A stretch of 22,500 nt of DNA from Penaeus vannamei (GCF_042767895.1 NC_091561.1:12139210-12161709); one strand, 5' to 3'. Shown: positions 11,601 to 20,690, counted from the first letter of the stretch. Translations and numbers: made by a program. The notes: a model not told the origin generated them from the sequence alone.

Positions 11601-13867
11601 CGTAGAGAGCGGTGTGGTGTTGTGATGTAGAGGGCGGTGTGGTGTTGTGATGTAGAGAGCGGTGTGGTGTTGTGATGTAGAGGGCGGTGTGGTGTTGTGA
11701 TGTAGAGAGCGGTGTGGTGTTGTGATGTAGAGGGCGGTGTGGTGTTGTGATGTAGAGAGCGGTGTGGTGTTGTGATGTAGAGGGCGGTGTGGTGTTGTGA
11801 TGTAGAGAGCGGTGTGGTGTTGTGATGTAGAGAGCGGTGTGGTGTTGTGATGTAGAGGGCGGTGTGGTGTTGTGATGTAGAGGGCGGTGTGGTGTTGTGA
11901 TGTAGAGAGCGGTGTGGTGTTGTGATGTAGAGGGCGGTGTGGTGTTGTGATGTTGAGGGCGGTGTGGTGTCGTGATGTAGAGAGCAGTGTGGTGTTGTGA
12001 TGTAGCGGGACGGTGTGGTGTTGTGATGTTGTGATGTAGAGGGCGGTGTGGTGTTGTGATGTAGAGAGCGGTGTGGTGTTGTGATGTAGTGGGCGGTGTG
12101 GTGTTTTGATGGAGAGAGCGGTGTGGTGTTGTGATGTAAAGGGCGGTGTGGTGTTATGATGCAGAGAACGGTGTGGTGCTGTGATGTAGAGAATGGTGTG
12201 GTGTTGTGATGGAGAGAGCGGTGTGGTGTTGTGATGTATAGAGCGGTGTGGTGTTGTGATGTAGAGAGCGGTGTGGTGTTGTGATGTAGAGAGCGGTGTG
12301 GTGTTGTGATGTAGAGGGCGGTGTGTTGTGATGTAGAGGGCGGTGTGGTGTTGTGATGTAGAGAGCGGTGTGGTGTTTTGATGTAGAGGACGGTGTGGTG
12401 TTGTGATGTAGAGAACGGTGTGGTGTTGTGATGTAGAGAGCGGTGTGGTGTTGTGATGTAGAGGGCGGTGTGGTGTTGTGATGTAGAGGGCGGTGTGGTG
12501 TGATGTAGATGGCGGTGTGGTGTTGTGATGCAGAGAGCGGTGTGGTGTTGTGATGCAGAGAGCGGTGTGGTGTTGTGATGCAGAGAGCGGTGTGCTGTTG
12601 TGATGTAGATGGCGGTGTGGTGTTGTGATGCAGAGAGCGGTGTGGTGTTGTGATGTAGAGATCAGTGTGGTGTTGTGATGTAGAGAGCGGTGTGGTGTTG
12701 TGATGTAGAGGACGGTGTGGTGTTGTGATGTAGATGGCGGTGTGGTGTTGTGATGTAGAGGGCGGTGTGGTGTTATGATGTAGAGGGCGGTGTGGTGTTG
12801 TGATGTAGAGGGCGGTGTGGTGTTGTGATGTAGAGAGCGGTGTGGTGTTGTGATGTAGAGGGCGGTGTGGTGTTGTGATGTAGAGGGCGGTGAGGTGTTG
12901 TGATGTAGAGGGCGGTGTGGTGTTGAGATGTATAGGGCGGTGTGGTGTTGTGATGTGGAGGGCGGTGTGGTGTTGTGATGTAGAGAGCGGTGCGGTGTTG
13001 TGATGTAGATACCGGTGTGGTGTTGTGATGTCGAGAGCGGAGCGGTGTTGTGATGTAGAGGGCGGTGTGGTGTTGTGATGTAGAGAGCGATGTGGTGTTG
13101 TGATGTAGAGGGCGGTGAGGTGTTGTGATGTAGAGGGCGGTGTGGTGTTGTGATGTAGAGAGCGGTGTGGTGTTGTGATGTAGAGGGCGGTGTGGTGTTG
13201 TGATGTAGAGGCGGTGTGGTGTTGTGATGTAGAGAGCGGTGTGGTGTTGTGATGTAGAGGGCGGTGTGGTGTTGTGATGTAGAGGGCGGTGTGGTGTTGT
13301 GATGCAGAGAGCGGTGTGGTGTTGTGATGCAGAGGGCGGGTGGTGTTGTGATGTAGAGAGCGGTGTGGTGTTGTGATGTAGAGGGCGGTGTGGTGTTATG
13401 ATGTAGAGGGCGGCATGGTGTCGTGATGTAGAGGGCGGGTGGTGTTGTGATGTAGAGAGCGGTGTGGTGTTATGATGTAGAGAGCGGTGTGGTGTTGTGA
13501 TGTAGGGCGGTGTGGTGTTGTGATGTAGAAGGCGGTGTGGTGTTGCGATGTAGAGAATGTTTTTTTGTGATTCAGAGACGGTATGGTGTTGTGATGTAGT
13601 GAGCAGTGTTTAATGGTGATATGGAGCGATGTGATGTGATGTAGAGACAGTTGTGTTGTGATGCAGAGAACGATATGGTGTTGTGATCTATTGGTGTGGT
13701 GTTGTGAGTTAAATAGAGATATGGTGTTGTGATGTAGAGAGCAATGTGTTGTGGTGCAGAGAACGATATGGTGTTGTGACATAGAGATTGGTGTGGTGCT
13801 GTGAGTTAAAGGGCGACGTGGTGTTGCAATGCAGAGAGCGATATGGTGTTGCGACGCAGCGGTGGTG
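8661..13867. repeat. 25-bp G/T-rich satellite array 2, about 200 tandem units
   Basis: The 25-bp unit begins GATGTAGAGGGCGG and ends GTGTTGT. It holds 13 G, 8 T, 3 A and 1 C on the plus strand. Variation is concentrated at unit position 5 (T, C or G: GTAG, GCAG, GGAG) and position 10 (GAGGGC or GAGAGC). There is one CpG per unit. Truncated or extended units occur, for example near 11100-11125, 11217-11230, 12020 and 12495. The left end (8661-8760) is degenerate and includes one type-B unit like those at 5959-6640. The right end from about 13550 is decayed. No protein-coding or RNA gene lies inside it. Confidence 0.97.
13551..13867. repeat. decayed right edge of the 25-bp satellite with ~95-bp super-repeat
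   Basis: Units here diverge strongly and have insertions (a T run near 13559). A longer block is recognisable twice: from about 13662 and again from about 13752. Each copy carries CAGAGAACGATATGGTG, then TTGGTGTGGTG, then TGTGAGTTAAA. This is the usual picture of old, no-longer-homogenised repeats at a satellite edge. Confidence 0.75.
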
Positions 13868-14640
13868 TCATCCGTCCTGCGGTTTGGCTGACCCATCTGT
13901 CCCCGCATTACAAAAGGAAGTGCGATGCCATCTAAGATTGCAAGTGCATGGCCTGCATATGGCGGCCGCGGGGAAGGCCAGCCTCGCGGTGCCAAACCCC
14001 GCGGCGGCGCGGCTGGCCCTGGGAGCCAAGTCTAACTAAAGGAACAGAGGAGAAGAAATTCTAACTTACATCTTTCCACATCTGTGCAAACATCGCTGAG
14101 TACCAACATAAGAAGCTGCTTAGTTATAAATCAAAGTGCCACCTGCTTCTCTCCCTCGCCTGCACCAGTGCCTAGGGGGGGTTGCCAACTGGGCTTTCGG
14201 CGTTCGGTTTTTCACACCGGCGGCGGCTTTTCGGGTCAGGCAGTGTCGGGGCGACGTTTTTTGTTCGCATTTAGAGAGCATTTTCCACGGGGCGGAAAGC
14301 CGTTCGCGAGCCTGATGGGAAAGGTGAGAAAGGAAAGGCATGTGGCAACACTATCAGCGCTGTGCCCAACCCATCCATTCATGAGCTTGTGCCCGCCACC
14401 GTTGCCAAACGTCCCTCTCGCAGGGCTCAGTGAAGCAACAATTCACTCTAAAAAAAATTCATTCATCTCGGATTCTAAGTCTCGATATAATTCCCAGATG
14501 GTCCCACCGGCGGATAAAAGGGACAATGGCGGCACAGAAAGGAAGGACAGCTTCTCCTCTATAACTCTAAGTCGCTTAGAATTATCCGGAGTCGCGCTGC
14601 AGATCCCACGTTCAAAAACTGGGCATCCCTAATGAGGAGA
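13868..14640. other. GC-richer unique segment, no recognised gene
   Basis: Base composition changes sharply after the satellite. GC-rich words such as GGCGGCCGCGGGG (about 13961) and CCCGCGGCGGCGCGG (about 13997) appear. The plus strand is open for 182 codons at 14084-14632. The translation has no domain, repeat or motif I recognise and is likely chance openness in GC-rich DNA. It could alternatively be part of an unannotated exon. Confidence 0.4.
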
Positions 14641-15120
14641 ACATTTTATATCTACTTACCGCCCGCTGCGATGTTCCCAACCCGTGGTGAACACTGTAAG
14701 ATCCAGCTGATGAACAAATATATGTCGTTCAGCGAGGAACACCCGCTCGGATCTCCTCGAGCCACTTTCACACATGAACATGAGAGCGAGACATAGTACG
14801 ACCCGCGGTGGCGAGTGAGAGACGCGTTCAACCTGGGTGTGTGGCGGAGGGCGCGCCCACACCTCCTCCCTCTCCTCGCCTCGCCTCGCCCACACTTTCG
14901 GATACAACGTGGATTACGGCGGCAGCGATTGATGGTCTGTTCACAGGGGGGAGGCATGCGCAGGCCCGTCGCCGAAGTGCGGTTCCATTCGGTTCATGTG
15001 GCACATACGGAAACTTTGCTGTGTTTGGCACTGTTTACGTCTGCAGCGCGTGTCTCCGCGGGGAGGGAATATTCACTGTTTTTCGTCTCTTCCCAAATGT
15101 TATCCCTGGATCGCATGCGT
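14641..15120. promoter_or_regulatory. CpG-rich segment, possible gene 5' region
   Basis: CpG is frequent relative to the rest of the window. GGGCGCGCCC is at 14849-14858 and CCTCGCCTCGCCTCGCCC is near 14872-14890. Together with the minus-strand donor at 14654-14659 this could be a CpG-rich promoter and first exon. No TATA box or clear initiator is seen, so the call is tentative. Confidence 0.3.
14660..14957 (-). other. candidate 5' exon ending at a GTAAGT donor
   Basis: Reading the minus strand, the sequence reaches CGGGCG then GTAAGT (14659-14654), a perfect match to the U1 donor consensus. Two minus-strand frames stay open from upstream into the donor: one starts at an ATG at 14957, the other at an ATG at 14907. 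Neither peptide is recognised. The exon could equally be a 5' untranslated one. The 5' boundary given is only the furthest upstream ATG. The downstream exon is not identified. Confidence 0.25.
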
Positions 15121-16260
15121 TACGCAAGGATTGTATGACTTGGTTTTGAGCAAACGCAATCTTCTGCAAGAAACATTATACCCCTCCTGTCTTGCTTACT
15201 GCATCCCGACCCCAAGGAGCTCGGTCCTGAGTGACCTCTATTCCGCGAGACCGATCGGCTTATCAAAAAAATCACACGGCTGGCAAATATCACACACACA
15301 CACGTGCGGAAAACCGCGGAGACCAATCTGAAAATGTTCATATAGTCTGAGCCAGTAAAAGCATGGTAAGAAGCGCGTTACTTATTTTCATTGGATTATT
15401 CACGCCAGAAAATCGAACAGCAGTTAAGGTGAGCCTCGAGGAAGCTGCGGTTCGATGGTTCCTTCCCTTTCTTGTCCCGGCCGGCTGTTTTCCCTTCGCC
15501 CCCTCCCCCCTCCATTCTCCCCTCCCCCACCAACACACACTAGGCGCGGCTGTCCTTCTTTCACCCTAGAACAACGTCCTCCTGCTTTCCTACTCAATAA
15601 CTTTTGTTCTTCCAAGGTTCGACTTTCCGCTGAGAAGGGACGAGATCCTCCCTCTGGCGTCGACCCTGGCTGCCTGTTTCCCCTCTAATGAGAACACGTT
15701 TGTCTTTTTCCCCTTTCTCTATTTACCCTTCCGCCAACACGCCCTCGCTGCCCCTCCCATCATAACTGTGCCTTGCCTATTTACTCGAATGTTTGTGTCC
15801 GTATGTTTATAACAGTGTAAATATCTGTGCCTGTTTACTGGCGTTACGTCTAGACATCAAGCTATGTACATATTCTACTTCTCAATTCCTTCTCAAATAT
15901 CCGGAACTCATATCAATCTCCTTACGTAAATATATTCAACAAACACCAACGCCCGTGCATCAAATTCCTCCCTTTCGATCTGCCTGTCTGTCTCTCACTC
16001 CAACGAGACAATTTACGACAGTCCTATTTGGCTGTCTGTGACTCCCCCAACTTGAAACATTCCGAACGCGTGTCTGGCTTGGCTTCGTTTACCTTCTCTG
16101 AATTTGAGTAGGGGATCCGAACGACAGTAGAGTGATTTAAGAAGCCCTTCCCTCTGAGCATTTAATTACTCTTTTACGCATTGCTTATATGTGGGTGGAT
16201 CGCCCATCCCTATCTGTCGCGGCGGGTGTTCGTTTGCGTGTGTTTTGTTGCCTGACTGCC
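15121..16260. other. unique segment without a recognised gene
   Basis: About 1.1 kb of mixed-composition DNA. It has a short CA run (15291-15304), a C/T-rich part (15470-15550) and stop-rich AT-leaning sequence after 15700. Donor-like GTAAGA (15365) and GTGAGC (15429) occur on the plus strand but without a supported exon. No known protein is seen. Confidence 0.45.
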
Positions 16261-16592
16261 TGGCTGGATGTTTTTTCTTTCTTTCTCCTCTCTTCCTCTC
16301 GTTTCTCTTTTCCTCTCTCTTTCTTTCTTTCTCTCTCTCTCTGTCTCGCTCTTTCGCTCTCTCTCTCTCTCTGTGTCTCGCTCTTTCGCTCTCTCTCTCT
16401 CTCTGTGTCTCGCTCTTTCGCTCTCTCTCTCTCAGTCTCTCAAACTCTCTCTCTCTCTCTCTGTCTGTCTCGCTCTTTCGCTCTCTCTCTCTCTCTCTCC
16501 CTGTCCCACTCTCACTCACTCTCACTCTCTCTCTCTCTCCCTCCCTCTCTCTCTCTCTCTGTCTCGCTCTTTCTCTTTCGCTCTCTCTCTCT
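16261..16592. repeat. (CT)n field with 32-bp GTCTCGCTCTTTCG super-repeat
   Basis: CT dinucleotides are punctuated by GTCTCGCTCTTTCG beginning at 16343, 16375, 16407 and 16467, with a variant at 16561. The first three are exactly 32 bp apart, so this is a minisatellite built from a microsatellite. All long open frames across it are Ser/Leu or Arg/Glu shadows. Confidence 0.92.
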
Positions 16593-17345
16593 AATAATAA
16601 TAATGATAATAATTATGATGATGATGATAATAATGATAAGTGGATAAACAGCAACAATAAAATTGATCAAGATAATAAGAATAAGAATAACATAATAATG
16701 ATAATGGATATGCGAATAGCAAAAATGATAATACAGAAGGCAATATCAATAATAACTAATGAATTTTTTTAGAATAATAGTAATAACAAACATAATTGTA
16801 ATACTACTGCCACTGCTAATAATCACTAATACCATAATTATGAAAATGATAATGATGATAATGATATATTATTATCGTTATTATCCTTATAATTATTATA
16901 AACATTATTATTTTATTATTTCTTTTTATCATTATTATCATCATTATAGTATCATTATCATTATTATTACAAATTTAAGAATAACAGTAATAACAAATGT
17001 AATAATGCTAATACCACTACCAGTGAGAACTACTATCATAATTATACAACTGATAATCATAATAATGATATATAATCATTATCATTTGTAATGTTATTAT
17101 CATTATAGTCATTACTATTATCATTATCATCATTATCATTACTGTTATCATTATTATTATTATTATCATCATCATTGCTAATTTCAATATTTACATCATC
17201 ATATTTATTATTCATTAATATCATATTTATTGTTTTTATAATCATCATCATCATTATCCTTTTATTAGCAGCTTTATCATTCTAATTATTACAATTCCTA
17301 TCATTAATGTTATTATCATCATTATTATTATATTTTTCATAATTA
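16593..17345. repeat. degenerate trinucleotide field with a duplicated ~200-bp block
   Basis: AAT/GAT triplets predominate up to about 16870, then ATT/ATC triplets, with switches between. A block beginning AGAATAATAGTAATAACAAA at 16771 recurs in diverged form at 16978 (AGAATAACAGTAATAACAAA). The copies share the following order of words (CTAATACCA, CCATAATTATG against CATAATTATAC, AATGATATAT). This indicates an old tandem duplication with offset 207 bp. Confidence 0.85.
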
Positions 17346-17405
17346 TTCTTCGAGGCAAGTACACTGCACTGAAGTAATTAGACCGTCATATGCACACTAC
17401 TGATT

Positions 17406-17866
17406 TCTACGACCATCTGAAGGAGGAGTGTTCTGGAAGAAGGAAGGAGAAGGGGAAAAGAAGGGTCACAAGAAAGGAGACGAAGAAGGAAAGGGAAAGA
17501 CAAAGGAGAATTAAAGGGGGTGGGGGCTTAAAGAGGAAAGGAGGAAGGGAGGGGAAAGGGGTATAAAGAGTAAATGAAGATGGCTGTGGGGAATTGGAGG
17601 GAAACGGAGGGGATTTTCAAGGAGGAATGGGGGATGGGTAAGGAGCAAGGGAGGGGAAGGGAGAAGGGGCTCAGAAGGGAAAGGGGAATGGGGGAGGGAG
17701 TGAAAGGGATGAGGGATAGAAAGAACTGGGGGAGGTGAAGGAAGAAGAGAAGGAAAGTGGGAGGGAAGGAGTGAATTCAAGGAAGACTTGGGAATGAGAG
17801 GGGTTAGTAGAGCGGGAGAAGAAAAGGGAAAGGGAGAGGAGACGAAAGAGGGAGAAAGATGTATCT
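17406..17866. repeat. polypurine (GGAAGG-type) tract of about 450 bp
   Basis: The plus strand is overwhelmingly A and G, with many GGGG/GGAGG runs and only scattered T and C. The minus strand is correspondingly C/T-rich and shows a long Pro/Ser/Leu open frame that is a composition artefact. Tracts of this kind can form triplex (H-DNA) and G-quadruplex structures. Confidence 0.85.
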
Positions 17867-18444
17867 CTTAATTGCTTTGCTGGGTGGAATCTCCACGACT
17901 AGCAGCAGTGCCAGTCGCACCAGTAGTAGCGGCAATAATAGTATTAATGATGATGATGATGAAAATGACAATAATAACAATAACAATAGCAAAAATGATA
18001 ATAGTAATAATAACAATAACAATAATTATAACTATTATCATAATCTTCATTATGATGATAATATTGATAACACCATTACGAATAACAACAACAATGATAA
18101 TAACAAAATTGACATAATGATGATAACGATAATGATGATAATGAGATGATATTAATAACGATGTCAACTACAACAGTAGAAACAGTAGCAATGGCAATAC
18201 CAAAATAATAATAACAGTAATAGTAACACCTGATGGTAAGTGTAATAACGATAGTACCAGCAGTAGCACTAATAATGATAATATTAATAACAGTAGCAGT
18301 AATATCCATAGCAATAATTATAGTACGAGTAAAAGTAATAGTAACAGTGACCGTAAGAATAAGCCTAGTAGTAATAGTAATAGTAACGGTAAAGGCAACA
18401 TAACAGTAACAACAGATATTAATATATAATTGTTAATGATAATG

Positions 18445-18499
<55 letters not shown>

Positions 18500-18655
18500 C
18501 GATAATGATAATAACGATAGTCATAATGAAAATGATCATAACGAAAAAAAAATGTTAATGATAATGGTAATGATAATGGTGATGATGATGGCAGTAATAA
18601 CAACAATAATAAATATGATAACCCCAACAACAAGATCAACAATAATAATGATGAT
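17867..18655. repeat. AAT/GAT/AGT trinucleotide field
   Basis: After a short unique start (17867-17930) the DNA is AAT, GAT, AAC, AGT and GTA triplets, including a pure AAT run of about 17 units at about 18446-18496. Asn-, Ile- and Leu-rich open frames on both strands are repeat shadows. Confidence 0.9.
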
Positions 18656-19105
18656 GATTCACAATTTAGAAACTAACCCCCTCGCATATCCGCCAACTTC
18701 AAGTTGAAACCGCAAATCCCGTGAATATTTGAAATGTGGAATTCTGAAGCAATTTACTCACTACTAGAAAATATTATAACTCCGAAAACATTAAAGAATA
18801 GGAAGAGTTAGAGAGAAGATTATGGGATCCATAGCGAGTTTCTGCGATTTGTTTTGATTCCGCGATTCCGCTGGACAAAGCTGATGGTCATTTTCGGTGT
18901 GAACACCACGGATGGGTGGGTTGGTTCCTACCCCACAGAAAATCGCTGGATTCCAGTGAAATTTATAGGTAGTCTGACCGTACCTTAAGATAGTAAACCA
19001 ATTTATTTTGGCAGTCTGGTAAAAAACAAAGTTATTTTATCAACTACTCGCAATGCCATCCTGTCGCCCTTAGGGCGGTGTTACTGCCCATTTTGGGAAC
19101 CACTG
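18656..19105. mobile_element. hAT-like transposon right end, remainder unclear
   Basis: The segment ends GCCCATTTTGGGAACCACTG at 19105. Its reverse complement begins CAGTGGTTCCCAAAATGGGC, the style of terminal inverted repeat seen in many hAT DNA transposons (which start CAGTG/CAGGG and make 8-bp target duplications). A 13-bp palindrome CGCCCTTAGGGCG (19065-19077) lies subterminally, also common in such elements. I cannot find the matching left end or an AATTAGCA duplication upstream within the window, so the left boundary is arbitrary and the element may be truncated by the trinucleotide field. No transposase fragment is seen. Confidence 0.5.
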
Positions 19106-19149
19106 AATTAGCATGTCTTTATAGCGTATTGTATATGCATCAGTGTACA

Positions 19150-19298
19150 ATACTGTTAGCTTGCCGTCTAAAGTTTCATTGAAATCAGCGAGAATTCCCC
19201 AGCACAGAGCCAGTACTCACATCTGAGTCGACTGAGAGTGGCTGACCAGGCGCGAACCCGGGACCCTGCGATTTCAAAGTCAGCACTCTACTACTATA
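19150..19298 (-). mobile_element. tRNA-derived SINE-like fragment
   Basis: Read on the minus strand, positions 19298-19240 resemble a tRNA. An A-box-like TAGTAGTAGAGTGC (19296-19283) is followed by an anticodon-arm-like TGACTTTGAAATCGCA. A B-box-like GGTTCGCGCC (19258-19249) lies within a T-arm-like CCCGG-loop-CCTGG with four of five pairs. The 5' acceptor strand is not recognisable, so it is not a functional tRNA. The sequence continues into tRNA-unrelated DNA toward the hAT end. The downstream limit is a guess. Confidence 0.5.
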
Positions 19299-19310
19299 GA
19301 TACAGACAAG

Positions 19311-19420
19311 CATACAGACTTAGACAATGACACATACATACACTCACACTCACTCAAACACTCACACACTCACATACAAGATACACAAACAAATAAACAC
19401 ACACATACACAAAACCCTCA
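19311..19420. repeat. CACA/CACT-rich simple sequence
   Basis: Degenerate CACATACA, CACTCACA and AAACACACAC words lie next to the SINE-like 5' side. This is low complexity and non-coding. Confidence 0.8.
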
Positions 19421-20516
19421 CAGCAATATATATTTCTGAAATTTACGAGTGTAGATTCAGGAGAAAGCGTTAAGAACCACAGGGAATGATTCAGAAAACA
19501 AGAGTATCTATTAGGCAAATAAGAAAAATATGAAGTATAGCCAAGATAACATACTAAACGAAAATCGATATAAGCTAAGATTATCTACGTGGAAACGAAA
19601 ATTGATAGATTGGTTCAGATAATTAAGTATGGTATAGTTACCCCGATACTCAGAAATCTATGTACTTTATAATCTCTGTTCAAAGAAAATACCACTTTTT
19701 ATGGGTAACAAAAGTATTTTTTCAAGTTCATGTTATTTTCAGGTAAAGGAGGAATATTTTTTTTCTTTTCTGAGCACATACAAGTTACTTGTAGAGGGTG
19801 ATGAAAAAAATGTTTTTATATAAAGTGTAACTCAATCCAATATCAGTAAAATTCATTTCAACACTTACTGACAAAAAAAAATCGTCTACACAAAAATCGA
19901 ATAATTTTTACTGGAAGATGAAATCTATCTTCAGAATAGTGAAAAAACCCAGAAATTCTAGAAGACTATTTTGGTGAATAAGGCTGTGTTTGGTAGAAAA
20001 TTCCAAGTTCCTGTGGGGAATCGGGGTTTTGGGTGGATGTTTGTGATACGGGCGAATTCGCTCAATTGCAGGTAAAGCAGTAAACGCGGAAAAAAAAACA
20101 TTAAACTCGAGTCACGGATCGTATTTTAGATGAAAGTGAAAAAGAGAACAACCCGAGCCAATAATCGATCACTGGAGCCTCGACCAGGCATTGCCAGTAC
20201 GAACGAACGAAACCCATCTCCATGCACAAAGTTTCACAAACTATCACAAAGATATGAACCAAAAACCTTAACCAAGGGAGTTCGTCCTAGGACTCTCTCC
20301 CGATCACCGCATTTCCCAAGCCGTTGATTCCGCCCACGGCCTCCCTCACAATCACCATATTTTCCTAGCCGCCCTCGTACCCCTCCAGTTCGTCGTATTT
20401 TCCTTGGGGTCCGCACGCCAAATGCCGTATAAATCTAGGCCCTCTCAATTCACCGCGTCTCCAATACGACTGTTCCAACAATTAACATATTCTGTGCGAT
20501 TAAAGATACAAATTGG
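19421..20516. other. AT-rich unique segment without a recognised gene
   Basis: About 1.1 kb of stop-rich DNA with A and T homopolymers, becoming GC-richer at 20140-20450. Short open frames at 20130-20327 (plus) and 20234-20416 (minus) overlap each other and resemble nothing known. Intron or intergenic character is most likely. Confidence 0.45.
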
Positions 20517-20522
20517 GCTTAC

Positions 20523-20655
20523 CTTATACGTGAAGGGAAGAGTGGTTGGGAAGTGACGAACTGCAGCTGGAACACTGTTATTGCGAACACAAACACAGAC
20601 GTATACACAAAGATGAAAAGGAAAACAGCCACAATTTCTTACTCTTGTGTGTTTT
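20523..20655 (-). other. candidate minus-strand exon ending at a GTAAGC donor
   Basis: On the minus strand the sequence reads CACGTATAAG then GTAAGC (20522-20517), a good donor. In the frame that stays open to the donor, about 22 hydrophobic residues (AVFLFIFVYTSVFVFAITVF) precede FQLQFVTSQPLFP. This is shaped like a signal-anchor segment. However, there is no in-frame ATG and a stop lies just upstream at 20641-20639. T-rich DNA easily gives hydrophobic readings. It may be an untranslated first exon of a gene diverging from the plus-strand one. Confidence 0.2.
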
Positions 20656-20690
20656 ATTGTACTAAACTGAATCTCGTTTTGGTATTATTA

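Noticed and set aside
8661..13867. CRISPR-like or telomeric array
   Set aside because: Units are contiguous with no unique spacers, so it is not CRISPR. The unit is not TTAGG or a simple variant of it, so it is not arthropod telomere.
13396..13995. 199-codon minus-strand open frame
   Set aside because: It starts in the GC-rich flank and then reads the C/A strand of the 25-bp satellite, which is nearly stop-free in every frame. Its length is explained by the repeat.
14084..14632. 182-codon plus-strand open frame
   Set aside because: Longest non-repeat open frame, but the translation has no recognisable domain. It contains mixed low-order Pro/Ser/Gly stretches and lies in GC-richer DNA where stops are rarer. 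No promoter or splice support was seen.
15363..15569. Plus-strand exon ending at GTGAGC near 15429
   Set aside because: Donor-like words occur, but the ATG at 15363 is itself followed by GTAAGA and the peptide is not recognised. Support is too weak for an exon call.
19240..19298. Functional tRNA gene on the minus strand
   Set aside because: The A- and B-box-like parts are present, but no acceptor stem can be formed and the D-arm is degenerate. A SINE head is the better reading.
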